From Planctomycetota bacterium (GTDB taxonomy: Bacteria; Planctomycetota; Phycisphaerae; WQYP01), in the NCBI GenBank assembly GCA_021809365.1, contig JAKBAC010000054.1, positions 1-18,632 of the forward strand: a DNA stretch of 18,632 nt. Direction: 5' to 3'. The position numbers and the translations under genes were made by a program. Below are positions 1-7,117 of this stretch, piece after piece; position 1 is the stretch's first letter, and each line of letters begins with the position of its first letter. The notes below the pieces were generated by a model. It was not told the DNA's origin. It ran no database searches and was given only the letters and a program-made list of their open reading frames with translations.

Positions 1-20
1 ATTTCCATTTGTCGGATCAT
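1..20 (-). CDS. Start of an unidentified gene, cut by the left window edge
   Basis: A minus-strand ATG (complement of 18-20) opens a frame reading MIRQME before the window ends. It is preceded by a full Shine-Dalgarno sequence, AAGGAGG (complement of 28-34), 7 nt from the ATG, which is why it is called a real start. Six codons are too few to suggest a function. It lies downstream of mutY on the same strand but about 380 bp away, so co-transcription is not obvious. Confidence 0.5.
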
Positions 21-400
21 TGTGAATCCTCCTTGATTCGTTACCGCATCCTTGGCCTTGGCCGCCACAACGGCGACCTTCCACTTCTAATCCTAACCCA
101 AAACCGCCAACAATAGGAGTTACACCCTGCGGCAACAGCCGTCGCCGCCGCCCCTTGAAAGTAGAAAATAGAAAGTAGACCGCAGGAGCTGCCTCATCTT
201 GCGACAGCAACTCTTGAATTCCAGCCTTATGTGCTCTACTGTTCAACTCTCTACTCTCTCCTGCTCTGCGGCGGCGGCCGCCGCCGCCGCCGCGTTGCAG
301 AAGCGGTCACAGGCCCGCACACGCCCTGGCATACTTGGCATAGTTCCCAGCGCGGCTTCACCGGAACCATGACTCTTACCACGACCACGGCACCGCATTA
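21..400. other. Intergenic region with GC-triplet tract
   Basis: This gap separates the end of mutY from the partial minus-strand gene at the left edge. It holds a purine-rich stretch with AAAGTAG repeated at about 158-178, a pyrimidine-rich stretch at about 229-258, and a self-complementary (CGG/CCG)n tract at about 261-289. A loose inverted repeat CCTGCGG/CCGCAGG lies at about 126-132 and 180-186. The open frames across it look like chance readings of low-complexity sequence. I see no convincing gene or T-tailed terminator. Confidence 0.5.
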
Positions 401-1555
401 TCATGCCGGTGCTCTCCGGGCGAGATCGGTGCGATTGTCGGCTGATGCCAGCGCGGAGAGTTTTCCGGTGATTCTGGCTACCGGCACACTTTTTATTTCG
501 GCCACCCATTGGACCGTATCGTAATTCGATGCAACGGCGGCATTGAATTTGACGGCGGCGACGGATGTGGTGCGTCCGACAAATAGGACATATTCCAGGC
601 GACGATGCGTGAGTTGATGTGTCACCGTGGCCGGGTGGCGTTTGAGTTTCAGGCGTAAGCCCGTCAGCGCAAAAAAATGCCTGCTGACAATCGCGGCGGT
701 GGGACTGGAGATTTCAAAGGTGGGGAATTCCCAGAGATGTTCCCATAAGCCGCCGGCTTTTCGCCGCCCCAGCAGTTGGCCGCGCGGTGAGTTGAGAATG
801 ATGGCGGCCAATCGCATGCGCGCTGGGACCGCTTTTCTTTTTTTTACCGGCAACATTTCCTGACGATTTGTGCGCCGGGCGGCGCAAGTTTGTTCAAGCG
901 GGCACGTTTCACAGCGCGGATTCCTGGGTGTGCAAATGGTGGCACCGAGTTCCATCAAGGCCTGATTGAAATTGCCGGGCTGGTGCCGCGGCACCAGATT
1001 TTCCGCAATTTTCCAGAGACGGTTTTTGGTGGACTGCCGGGCGATGTCATCATCAATCGCAAAAAGGCGGGTTACGACGCGCATGACATTGCCATCCAAT
1101 ACCGGCACGCGCTGCCCAAAGGCAATGCTGGCAATGGCACCGGCGGTATAGCGGCCAATGCCGGGGAGTTCCAGAATATCATCATATATTGATGGAAACA
1201 TGCAATGATATGTTGATGTGATAATACATGCGGCCTTATGGAGACTTTTGGCCCGGCGGTAGTAGCCAAGACCGGCCCAGAACTTCAAGACCTCTTCCAG
1301 CGGCGCGGCGGCCAGCGAACCTACATCCGGAAAGCGTTGTAAAAAGCGGCGATAATAAGGTTCAACGGTGGCGACTTGCGTTTGCTGCAGCATGACTTCC
1401 GAAAGCCAAATCGCGTAGGGATCGCTGGTATTACGCCAGGGCATGGGACGTTTGTGGCGTTGAAACCACGCGAGCACGCGCACACGAATGCTATTTTGCA
1501 GAGCGGATGAAATAGCGGCTGAACGAGATGGCTTCATGGCTGGCATTGTAGCCAT
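401..1555 (-). CDS. mutY: A/G-specific adenine DNA glycosylase MutY
   Basis: Removes adenine mispaired with 8-oxoguanine in base excision repair, preventing G:C to T:A changes. The 384-residue protein has the complete MutY layout: N-terminal helical domain with the catalytic-Glu signature SEVMLQQTQVA (Glu53), helix-hairpin-helix LPGIGRYTAGA (130-140) followed by VLDGNV with the catalytic Asp154, then the iron-sulfur loop C-x6-C-x2-C-x5-C (Cys208, 215, 218, 224), and a C-terminal NUDIX-like 8-oxoG recognition domain from about residue 245. Length is slightly above the usual 350-370 because of about 20 extra N-terminal residues; Met4 and Met7 are alternative starts and none has a clear ribosome site. 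It is transcribed away from dcd-nrdJ across a shared intergenic region. Confidence 0.96.
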   Translation of the reverse strand: MATMPAMKPSRSAAISSALQNSIRVRVLAWFQRHKRPMPWRNTSDPYAIWLSEVMLQQTQVATVEPYYRRFLQRFPDVGSLAAAPLEEVLKFWAGLGYYRRAKSLHKAACIITSTYHCMFPSIYDDILELPGIGRYTAGAIASIAFGQRVPVLDGNVMRVVTRLFAIDDDIARQSTKNRLWKIAENLVPRHQPGNFNQALMELGATICTPRNPRCETCPLEQTCAARRTNRQEMLPVKKRKAVPARMRLAAIILNSPRGQLLGRRKAGGLWEHLWEFPTFEISSPTAAIVSRHFFALTGLRLKLKRHPATVTHQLTHRRLEYVLFVGRTTSVAAVKFNAAVASNYDTVQWVAEIKSVPVARITGKLSALASADNRTDLARRAPA

Positions 1556-1696
1556 GATACGTCATTGGGCAATTCGGAATGTCAAAAATAAAGTTATCCA
1601 CCACCCCGAAATACGCCACCACTACCGGTGGTAGAAAAAAAATTACAATACACAAGTCTTGTGGATACAATGGGTTAGCGTTGTGGAGAACCTGTC

Positions 1697-1712
1697 ACGC
1701 AAGATTTAGTGA
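1697..1712 (+). promoter_or_regulatory. NrdR-box-like site 1 (upstream)
   Basis: ACGCAAGATTTAGTGA matches the published NrdR consensus acaCwAtATaTwGtgt at 12 of 16 positions by eye. It lies exactly 31 bp, about three helical turns, upstream of the better site at 1728-1743, matching the tandem helical-phase arrangement known for NrdR. The site is weaker on its own; the spacing is the main support. Confidence 0.6.
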
Positions 1713-1721
1713 TAAAATTAG

Positions 1722-1749
1722 TTGACACCACAAGATATAGTGTTAAAGT
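1722..1749 (+). promoter_or_regulatory. Probable sigma-70-type promoter of dcd-nrdJ
   Basis: A perfect -35 hexamer TTGACA (1722-1727) is followed after 16 bp by TAAAGT (1744-1749), a 4/6 match to TATAAT. Transcription would start near 1756. The second NrdR-like box fills the spacer exactly, so a bound repressor would block RNA polymerase. Confidence 0.55.
1728..1743 (+). promoter_or_regulatory. NrdR-box-like site 2 (in promoter spacer)
   Basis: CCACAAGATATAGTGT matches the NrdR consensus acaCwAtATaTwGtgt at 14 of 16 positions, including all the conserved capital positions. It sits between the -35 and -10 hexamers of the likely dcd promoter. NrdR is the ATP/dATP-sensing repressor of ribonucleotide reductase genes; nrdR itself is not in this window. 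Confidence 0.72.
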
Positions 1750-1763
1750 AGTTTATGTGAATC

Positions 1764-1781
1764 TTATTAAGCTCTTAATAA
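1764..1781 (+). promoter_or_regulatory. 18-bp operator-like palindrome
   Basis: TTATTAAG-CT-CTTAATAA is a perfect 8-bp inverted repeat with a 2-bp centre. It begins about 8 nt past the predicted transcription start of dcd. It could be a repressor site or a weak RNA hairpin; no family is recognised. Confidence 0.4.
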
Positions 1782-1936
1782 TTGCCTGATGGCGATTATG
1801 CGGAGTTTAGTAAGGTCGACAGTTTTGGTTGAAATGATTCAGGGGCTGGTTCCTTTCTCTTGAGTTTCAACCAAGGTTGTGATATGCTAACAAAAGCCGA
1901 ACATCGTGGCGGCTCATTGCAGGCAGGCAAAGCATC

Positions 1937-2491
1937 ATGGCGATTCTCGCTGACTCTCAGATTGAAGCATCCATCTCCATACAGCCTTTTGAAAAGGCGG
2001 TTAAACGCCCCGGAGCGATCAGCTACGGCGTATCGAGTTACGGATATGATGTGCGGGTAGGCCCGAAGTTTAAAATTTTCACCAACGTCAACTCTGAAGT
2101 GGTGGATCCGAAGCATTTTTCGCCGCGCAGTTTTGTCGATGTGGATGCCGGCCCGGCCGGATTCGTGTTGATCCCGCCCAACAGCTTTGCGCTGTGTGAA
2201 ACGGTGGAATATTTTGAAATCCCGCGCGACATCCTGGCGATATGTGTCGGCAAAAGCACCTACGCTCGCTGCGGCATTATTGTCAATGTCACGCCGCTGG
2301 AGCCGCAGTGGAAGGGGCGTATCACCATCGAAATTTCCAATACCACGCCCCTGCCGGCAAAAATATATGCCAATGAAGGAATAGCGCAGATAATTTTTCT
2401 CCGTGGTGAGAAAGTATGCAATATCAGCTACGCGGACAAGCACGGAAAATATCAGGATCAGCCCGGGCTGACATTGCCGAAGGTCGATTAG
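1937..2491 (+). CDS. dcd: dCTP deaminase
   Basis: Deaminates dCTP to dUTP, the precursor for dUMP and then dTMP. The 184-residue protein follows the family throughout: [13 protein letters not shown] (28-40), FKIFTNVNS (45-53), IPPNSFAL (79-86), the phosphate-binding GKSTYAR (105-111), and [10 protein letters not shown]5[18 protein letters not shown] with the catalytic Glu at about residue 132, ending [13 protein letters not shown]. The usual length is about 185-193. The ATG has only a weak purine stretch upstream, but it matches the family N-terminus. It stands first in a likely operon with nrdJ, so substrate supply and reduction are under one NrdR-type promoter. The variant that also has dUTPase activity cannot be excluded from sequence alone, but the close match is to the ordinary bacterial enzyme. 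Confidence 0.97.
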   Translation: MAILADSQIEASISIQPFEKAVKRPGAISYGVSSYGYDVRVGPKFKIFTNVNSEVVDPKHFSPRSFVDVDAGPAGFVLIPPNSFALCETVEYFEIPRDILAICVGKSTYARCGIIVNVTPLEPQWKGRITIEISNTTPLPAKIYANEGIAQIIFLRGEKVCNISYADKHGKYQDQPGLTLPKVD

Positions 2492-2633
2492 TTGTTAATT
2501 GCGATTGATCCGCGGGATCAATCGCCAATGATATCACCGGTGACGGATGCCGGGGAATCAGGAAGTAGCCGGCGACGCCGCACAGGATGGGACGTCGCCG
2601 GCAAATTTAAGGCACGGAAGCAGGAGTAAAAAC
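2492..2633 (+). promoter_or_regulatory. dcd-nrdJ intergenic leader with two strong hairpins
   Basis: The 142-nt spacer holds two perfect stems: GCGATTGATCC/GGATCAATCGC (2501-2511 and 2515-2525, 3-nt loop) and GCCGGCGACG/CGTCGCCGGC (2568-2577 and 2593-2602, 15-nt loop). Between them is the palindrome TCACCGGTGA (2534-2543). Neither stem has a U-tract, so they are not standard terminators. They could stabilise or process the mRNA or adjust nrdJ translation; the second stem ends 19 nt before the nrdJ ribosome site. Confidence 0.5.
2622..2626 (+). promoter_or_regulatory. Ribosome binding site deciding the nrdJ start
   Basis: AGGAG lies 7 nt before ATG 2634. The open frame extends upstream to an ATG at 2547, but that extension has no ribosome site and runs through the second leader hairpin, so 2634 is preferred. 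Confidence 0.75.
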
Positions 2634-5600
2634 ATGAAAATCAATCGTCGATTCACCAAAGCCGGCGTGGATATTTACTCCACGATCGAGTTCAGCAAAC
2701 GCACCAGCAAGATTTCCAACGTGGACGGCTCGGTGGTTTTTGAAATGAAGGACGCTGAAATTCCGGCGGAATGGTCCCAATTGGCCACGGATATTATGGT
2801 CAGCAAATATTTCCGCAAGGCCGGAATTCCGCAAACCGATGCCCAAGGCAAGCCGATATTGGACGCCAATGGCAAACCCAAGTCTGGCCCGGAAACATCG
2901 GTCAAGCAGGTGGTGCATCGCCTGGCCGGCTGCTGGACCCAATGGGGGCAGGAATATGGTTACTTTGACTCGAAGGCCGATGGTCAAGCATTTTATGATG
3001 AACTGGCCCACATGCTCCTGACGCAAAAGGCCGCACCCAATTCTCCGCAATGGTTTAACACCGGCCTGCATTATGCCTACGGACTTACCGGCCCATCGCA
3101 GGGGCATTGGTATGTCAATCCCAAAACACATCAGTTGGAACAGGCCACCGACGCCTACACCCATCCACAACCGCACGCCTGCTTTATTCAGAGCGTTGAT
3201 GATGATCTGGTCAATGACGGCGGCATCATGGACCTATGGATCCGCGAGGCGCGGTTGTTCAAATATGGTTCCGGAACCGGCAGTAATTTCTCCAGGCTGC
3301 GCGGTGAAAACGAATCCCTTTCCGGCGGTGGAAAATCCTCCGGCCTTATGAGCTTCCTGCGCATCGGTGATCGGGCGGCGGGTGCCATCAAATCCGGCGG
3401 CACCACGCGGCGGGCGGCGAAAATGGTATGCCTGAATCTGGATCATCCGGATATTGAAGAATTTGTAAACTGGAAAGTCCGCGAAGAAATCAAAGTCGCC
3501 GCGATGGTGGAAGGACTTAAACACCTCCCCAAAGAGCAGCAGGATCTGGCAAAGAATCTCAAACTCAAATTGGACTATGATTTCAACGGCGAGGCTTATG
3601 CCACGGTTTCCGGGCAGAATTCCAATAATTCCGTGCGCGTCTCCAATAAATTTATCGATGCCGTGGAAAAGGATGGCGATTGGCAACTGATCCGCCGGAC
3701 CGATGGTAAAGTTCATAAAACCATCAAAGCCCGCAAGCTCTGGGAAGAGGTGGCTCTTGCCGCGTGGCGGTGCGCCGACCCCGGCGTGCAATATGATGAC
3801 ACTATCAACGAGTGGCATACGTGCCCGCAAAGTGGCCGCATCAACGCCAGCAACCCGTGCAGCGAATATATGTTCCTGGACAATACGGCTTGCAATCTGG
3901 CCTCCATTAATCTCATGAAGTTTTTTGATGCCGCCTCCGGAAAATTTGACATTGAAGGATTCCAGCACGCCTGCCGACTCTGGACCATTGTGCTGGAAAT
4001 TTCCGTGCTCATGGCGGCTTATCCGAGCCGGGAAATCGCCCGCCTGAGCTATGAATATCGCACACTGGGACTCGGTTATGCCAACATCGGCACCATGCTG
4101 ATGGTGGCCGGAATCGCTTATGACAGCCCTCAGGCCAGAGCCATCTGCGGGGCCATCACCGCCCTGATGACGGCGGAATCTTATGCCGCTTCCGCTCAAA
4201 TGGCCGGTGAGCACGGTGCGTTCGCGGGCTTTGATTCCAACCGTGCCGATATGCTGCGGGTGATGCGCAATCATCGCGCGGCGGCTTATGCCACCGGCAA
4301 ATATGATGGACTTTCCGTTAAACCCGTGGAAATTGACGCATCCCAGTTCGGCACGCATCCGACGCTTGATCCCAACTTGCTTCGAGCCGCGCGCGAGGCG
4401 TGGGATCGGGCGGTTACTCTGGGTGAAAAACATGGTTACCGCAATGCGCAAACCACCGTCATTGCCCCCACCGGCACCATCGGCCTGCTGATGGATTGCG
4501 ACACCACCGGCGTGGAGCCGGATTTTGCGCTCGTTAAATTCAAGAAACTTGCCGGCGGCGGATACTTCAAAATCGCCAATCAATCCATTGAGCCGGCATT
4601 GCGCAACCTGGGCTATTCCCGGGATCAGATCAAAGACATGTTGACCCATGTGTTGGGCACGTTGAGCCTGCAAGGCTCACCCCATATTAACTATGACTCC
4701 CTAAAGGCGAAGGGCTTCACGGATGATGAACTGGCAAAAATAGAAGCATGCTTGCCTTCTGTTTTCGAGCTGGCCTTCGCCTTTTCTTCCTGGACTATCG
4801 GCGAGGCGACACTAAGCCGCCTCGGTTTTTCAACACATCAATGGCAGCAGCCGAATTTTAATCTGCTGCGATCCTTGGGCTTTACCACGCGACAGATTCG
4901 TGAAGCCAGTGATGTGATCTGCGGTTCGCAGACCATTGAGGGTGCCCCGCATATCCGCCCCGAACATCTGTCGGTGTTTGATTGCGCCAATCGCTGTGGA
5001 CGCAGTGGGAAACGCTGCATTCATCATCTGGGGCACATCCGTATGATGGCGGCGGCTCAGCCGTTTATCAGCGGTGCGATCAGTAAAACCATCAACCTGC
5101 CCAATGAGGTCGGTATTGGCGATATTGAAGAAGCCTATCGTGAAAGCTGGCAGCTTAGCCTCAAGGCGGTGGCGTTGTACCGCGATGGTTCCAAGCTAAG
5201 TCAGCCGTTGAATTCAACCTCCGACGATGATGCATCCGACGATTCGGATATTGATGCCCTGAAGGTTGAAGCCGCCGCCGCCTGCACCACATGTGGCGAC
5301 CCCAGCCCGGCCTTATTGGGCAACGGGACCGTTCCCGCCGGCGGACTAGCCACCGGTGCTGTTGCGGCCCCCAAAGTGGTTGAACGCATCGTGGAAAAAG
5401 TGGTGCATCGTCCGTTGCGCCGCCGCCTGCCGGACACGCGCAACAGCATTACCCATAAGTTCGATATTGCCGGCCACGAAGGCTATTTGACCTGCGGACT
5501 TTTTGATGATGGCAGCCCGGGTGAAGTATTCATCACCATGGCCAAACAGGGCAGCACGGTCGGTGGATTGATGGATACCATCGCCACACTGGTGTCATTG

Positions 5601-6155
5601 AACCTGCAATATGGCGTCCCGCTGGAGGCTATTGTCCGCAAGTTTGAGCACATGCGGTTTGAACCGGCGGGCATGACCACCAATTCGGATATTCCCATTG
5701 CCAAAAGTCCGATCGATTATCTGGTGCGGTGGCTGGGCATGCAGTTTATTGCGGGCTATCGTGATCTTAATTCGCCGCGCCGGCATCAGGCTTCGGTCGA
5801 ACACACTCTGGAGCATGAAGTTCCGGCATTGGCTCCAGAGATTCCGGCTCCGGCCCCCGCGCCCGCCGTGGCCAAATCAAATGGCAACGGAAACGGAAAT
5901 GGCAACGGCAATGGCCACCATAACCGTTTCGCCGATGGCCCCGCCGATCTGGCCGCGCCCGGCGTTGTACAGTCCGTAACGCCCGTGGCCACAGGCCGGG
6001 TGACATCCGCAAAAACCGCGGCGGGTAGTGCGCTATCTCAGCAGATGGCCACGCTGATGGGCGATGCCCCGGTGTGCAAGTGCGGCAGCATTACCGTGCG
6101 TAACGGAAGCTGCTACAAATGCCTGAACTGCGGTGAATCACTGGGCTGTTCATAA
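2634..6155 (+). CDS. nrdJ: Adenosylcobalamin-dependent (class II) ribonucleotide reductase
   Basis: Reduces ribonucleotides to deoxyribonucleotides using an adenosylcobalamin-generated thiyl radical, with or without oxygen. The 1173-residue protein has the redox cysteines Cys183 (in HACFI) and Cys420 (in DNTACNL), the active-site loop NPCSE with Asn407, thiyl-radical Cys409 and Glu411, and the phosphate-binding APTGTIGLLMDCDTTG near 615-630. After the barrel come an acidic linker (about 865-880), a TSCPD domain (about 930-1045), a low-complexity Pro/Ala then Asn-Gly linker (about 1065-1098), and a Cys-rich tail (Cys1148, 1150, 1160, 1163, 1166, 1172) typical of long class II enzymes and probably used for reduction or metal binding. 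It follows dcd by 142 nt and probably shares its promoter. The window shows no class I or III reductase. Confidence 0.98.
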   Translation: MKINRRFTKAGVDIYSTIEFSKRTSKISNVDGSVVFEMKDAEIPAEWSQLATDIMVSKYFRKAGIPQTDAQGKPILDANGKPKSGPETSVKQVVHRLAGCWTQWGQEYGYFDSKADGQAFYDELAHMLLTQKAAPNSPQWFNTGLHYAYGLTGPSQGHWYVNPKTHQLEQATDAYTHPQPHACFIQSVDDDLVNDGGIMDLWIREARLFKYGSGTGSNFSRLRGENESLSGGGKSSGLMSFLRIGDRAAGAIKSGGTTRRAAKMVCLNLDHPDIEEFVNWKVREEIKVAAMVEGLKHLPKEQQDLAKNLKLKLDYDFNGEAYATVSGQNSNNSVRVSNKFIDAVEKDGDWQLIRRTDGKVHKTIKARKLWEEVALAAWRCADPGVQYDDTINEWHTCPQSGRINASNPCSEYMFLDNTACNLASINLMKFFDAASGKFDIEGFQHACRLWTIVLEISVLMAAYPSREIARLSYEYRTLGLGYANIGTMLMVAGIAYDSPQARAICGAITALMTAESYAASAQMAGEHGAFAGFDSNRADMLRVMRNHRAAAYATGKYDGLSVKPVEIDASQFGTHPTLDPNLLRAAREAWDRAVTLGEKHGYRNAQTTVIAPTGTIGLLMDCDTTGVEPDFALVKFKKLAGGGYFKIANQSIEPALRNLGYSRDQIKDMLTHVLGTLSLQGSPHINYDSLKAKGFTDDELAKIEACLPSVFELAFAFSSWTIGEATLSRLGFSTHQWQQPNFNLLRSLGFTTRQIREASDVICGSQTIEGAPHIRPEHLSVFDCANRCGRSGKRCIHHLGHIRMMAAAQPFISGAISKTINLPNEVGIGDIEEAYRESWQLSLKAVALYRDGSKLSQPLNSTSDDDASDDSDIDALKVEAAAACTTCGDPSPALLGNGTVPAGGLATGAVAAPKVVERIVEKVVHRPLRRRLPDTRNSITHKFDIAGHEGYLTCGLFDDGSPGEVFITMAKQGSTVGGLMDTIATLVSLNLQYGVPLEAIVRKFEHMRFEPAGMTTNSDIPIAKSPIDYLVRWLGMQFIAGYRDLNSPRRHQASVEHTLEHEVPALAPEIPAPAPAPAVAKSNGNGNGNGNGNGHHNRFADGPADLAAPGVVQSVTPVATGRVTSAKTAAGSALSQQMATLMGDAPVCKCGSITVRNGSCYKCLNCGESLGCS

Positions 6156-6175
6156 CATTCACAGAATGATCGGGT

Positions 6176-6739
6176 GTGGCCATGGGTGAAAACAGAAAAG
6201 ATGCCAATTGGAAGTTTTGGCGCATTGAAGATAAGAAAATTTTCATCCATCGGCCAGTCATCAGTTTCTGGTTGAAGTTCCGCGTTGGCATGTCGGTGCT
6301 GGTGGCCATGGTCACCGCCGCATTTGCCATGCTGCTGATCTTCCGGCCACTCTGGTTCCATTTGCACAACCCGCATACCGCATACATCATCGGCCCCATT
6401 ATGCTGCTGGCCGGGGTGATTCAGATGTTTTTAATGCTCAATAGTTCGCTGGGATGTATGGCGGTGGTGCAGAACGACTGCATTAACGTGCGCGGGCGGC
6501 GATATTTCTGGAATAAAATCCGGGATATTTCCGTGGACGCAAGTTCCTTTGGCCCCAAAGGCCAGCCGGCGCTGAAACTCCATATCGCCAAACGCAAAGG
6601 GGAAAAACTGGTCACCATCATCCCCGAAGGTATGGCCGGTGAGCAGGAACTGGATCAACTGGCCCGCCACATCAAAAAACTCATCAAACAACTGGCCGAT
6701 AAACGCGCCGGCAAGCCGCCCACCAACGCAAACGCTTGA
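6176..6739 (+). CDS. Small two-helix membrane protein with PH-like tail
   Basis: A 187-residue protein from a GTG start (185 from the ATG at 6182); neither has a strong ribosome site. Two hydrophobic helices span about residues 38-62 (VGMSVLVAMVTAAFAMLLIF) and 71-92 (AYIIGPIMLLAGVIQMFLML). The soluble C-terminal half (about 93-187) has the pattern of a bacterial PH-like domain: beta strands around DCINVRGRRYFWNKIRDISVD, then a charged helix EQELDQLARHIKKLIKQL. The fold call is by impression, not by motif. It starts 20 nt after nrdJ on the same strand and may be read through from it; a link with nucleotide metabolism is not implied. The lysine-rich tail may face the cytoplasm. Confidence 0.7.
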   Translation: MAMGENRKDANWKFWRIEDKKIFIHRPVISFWLKFRVGMSVLVAMVTAAFAMLLIFRPLWFHLHNPHTAYIIGPIMLLAGVIQMFLMLNSSLGCMAVVQNDCINVRGRRYFWNKIRDISVDASSFGPKGQPALKLHIAKRKGEKLVTIIPEGMAGEQELDQLARHIKKLIKQLADKRAGKPPTNANA

Positions 6740-6768
6740 TCGGTGGCGGGTGCGTGCTGGAATGGATC

Positions 6769-6796
6769 GGCATTCAATGCCATCAACGCATATAAC
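6769..6796 (+). promoter_or_regulatory. Possible promoter/operator of the broken antitoxin gene
   Basis: A 13-bp inverted repeat GGCATT-C-AATGCC (6769-6781) is followed by TATAAC (6791-6796), which could act as a -10, 29 nt before the antitoxin ATG at 6825. FitA-type antitoxins usually bind such palindromes to repress their own operon. No good -35 is visible. Confidence 0.3.
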
Positions 6797-6824
6797 GACA
6801 GCGTAGACTGCAAGGAGGATCGCC

Positions 6825-6938
6825 ATGGTCGGCATCACCGTTCGTAATCTCGATTCCGGACTTAAAAGCCGCTTACCCATGCGCGCGGCACGGGCACTGT
6901 TTACCGCTTCCGCGGCTCCTGGATCTCTGCCAGGATGA
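6825..6938 (+). pseudogene. Truncated FitA/VapB-like ribbon-helix-helix antitoxin
   Basis: A strong ribosome site AAGGAGG (6812-6818) sits 6 nt before this ATG. The first 23 residues, MVGITVRNLDSGLKSRLPMR and then AAR, match the N-terminal strand and first helix of FitA-type antitoxins (typical form: M-x-x-I-T-I-R-N-L-D-x-x-x-K-x-R-L-x-x-R-A-A). Similarity stops at about base 6893, and the frame ends at 6938 after unrelated residues. The break lies within 4 bases of the start of an inverted-repeat element at 6897. Neither the rest of the antitoxin nor a PIN-domain toxin follows, so this is a decayed toxin-antitoxin locus. The N-terminal match is clear but short. Confidence 0.6.
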
Positions 6939-7060
6939 TGCGATCATGTTGCTGGCGAAGTTTTTGCATTTCACCCTCCAAGGTGAAATGCCGCATACCA
7001 CCAATTGCCCAATCGCGCCAGCGATGTTCCTGCGAATATTTGCCGCAGAGCGGTAAACAG
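6897..7060. mobile_element. 164-bp inverted-repeat element inserted in the antitoxin gene
   Basis: The ends are a perfect 12-bp inverted repeat, CTGTTTACCGCT (6897-6908) and AGCGGTAAACAG (7049-7060). Nested inside are GCTGGCG paired with CGCCAGC (about 6951-6957 and 7016-7022) and an inner perfect 10-bp stem GCATTTCACC/GGTGAAATGC with a 6-nt loop (about 6966-6991). The whole can fold into a long interrupted hairpin. No transposase is encoded and no clear target duplication is visible. It could be a MITE-like element, or a structured RNA region; the coincidence with the antitoxin break favours an insertion or deletion junction. Confidence 0.5.
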
Positions 7061-7117
7061 GTACTCCAGCAACCCACTATATCCACCGCCATTTCATTAA
7101 CTACTCACCCCTTCTCT

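Larger units (their letters stand above)
1556..1936 (+). promoter_or_regulatory. Divergent mutY / dcd-nrdJ control region
   Basis: This 381-bp stretch is markedly more AT-rich than its flanks and has no gene. Going towards dcd it holds: DnaA-box-like 9-mers TTATCCACC (1594-1602), TGTGGATAC (1660-1668) and TGTGGAGAA (1682-1690); a hairpin-forming CTACC-GGT-GGTAG (about 1622-1634); an inverted repeat CACAAG-T-CTTGTG (1651-1663); two NrdR-like boxes; a sigma-70-like promoter; an 18-bp palindrome (1764-1781); and a long-range stem TTGGTTGAAA/TTTCAACCAA (1825-1834 with 1865-1874). The inferred dcd leader is about 180 nt. Confidence 0.6.

Noticed and set aside
1594..1690. Replication origin suggested by DnaA-like 9-mers in AT-rich DNA
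   Set aside because: Only three imperfect boxes, no dnaA, dnaN or gidA neighbours, and the region is better explained as the dcd-nrdJ promoter.
1796..2443. Minus-strand frame of 215 codons over dcd
   Set aside because: Antisense shadow of dcd, which is fully conserved on the plus strand.
2534..2605. Possible cobalamin riboswitch before nrdJ, because GAATCAGGA resembles the first half of the B12 box
   Set aside because: The spacer is only 142 nt, the second half of the box does not fit, and the CCACTGT core is not seen. The stems present are simple hairpins.
3234..4673. Long minus-strand open frame (479 codons) antisense to nrdJ
   Set aside because: It is a shadow of the nrdJ codon bias; the composition is His/Gly/Arg-rich and there is no ribosome site or family motif.
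6901..7092. 63-codon minus-strand frame through the 164-bp element
   Set aside because: It runs through nested inverted repeats and has no family resemblance; most likely a by-product of the repeat structure.
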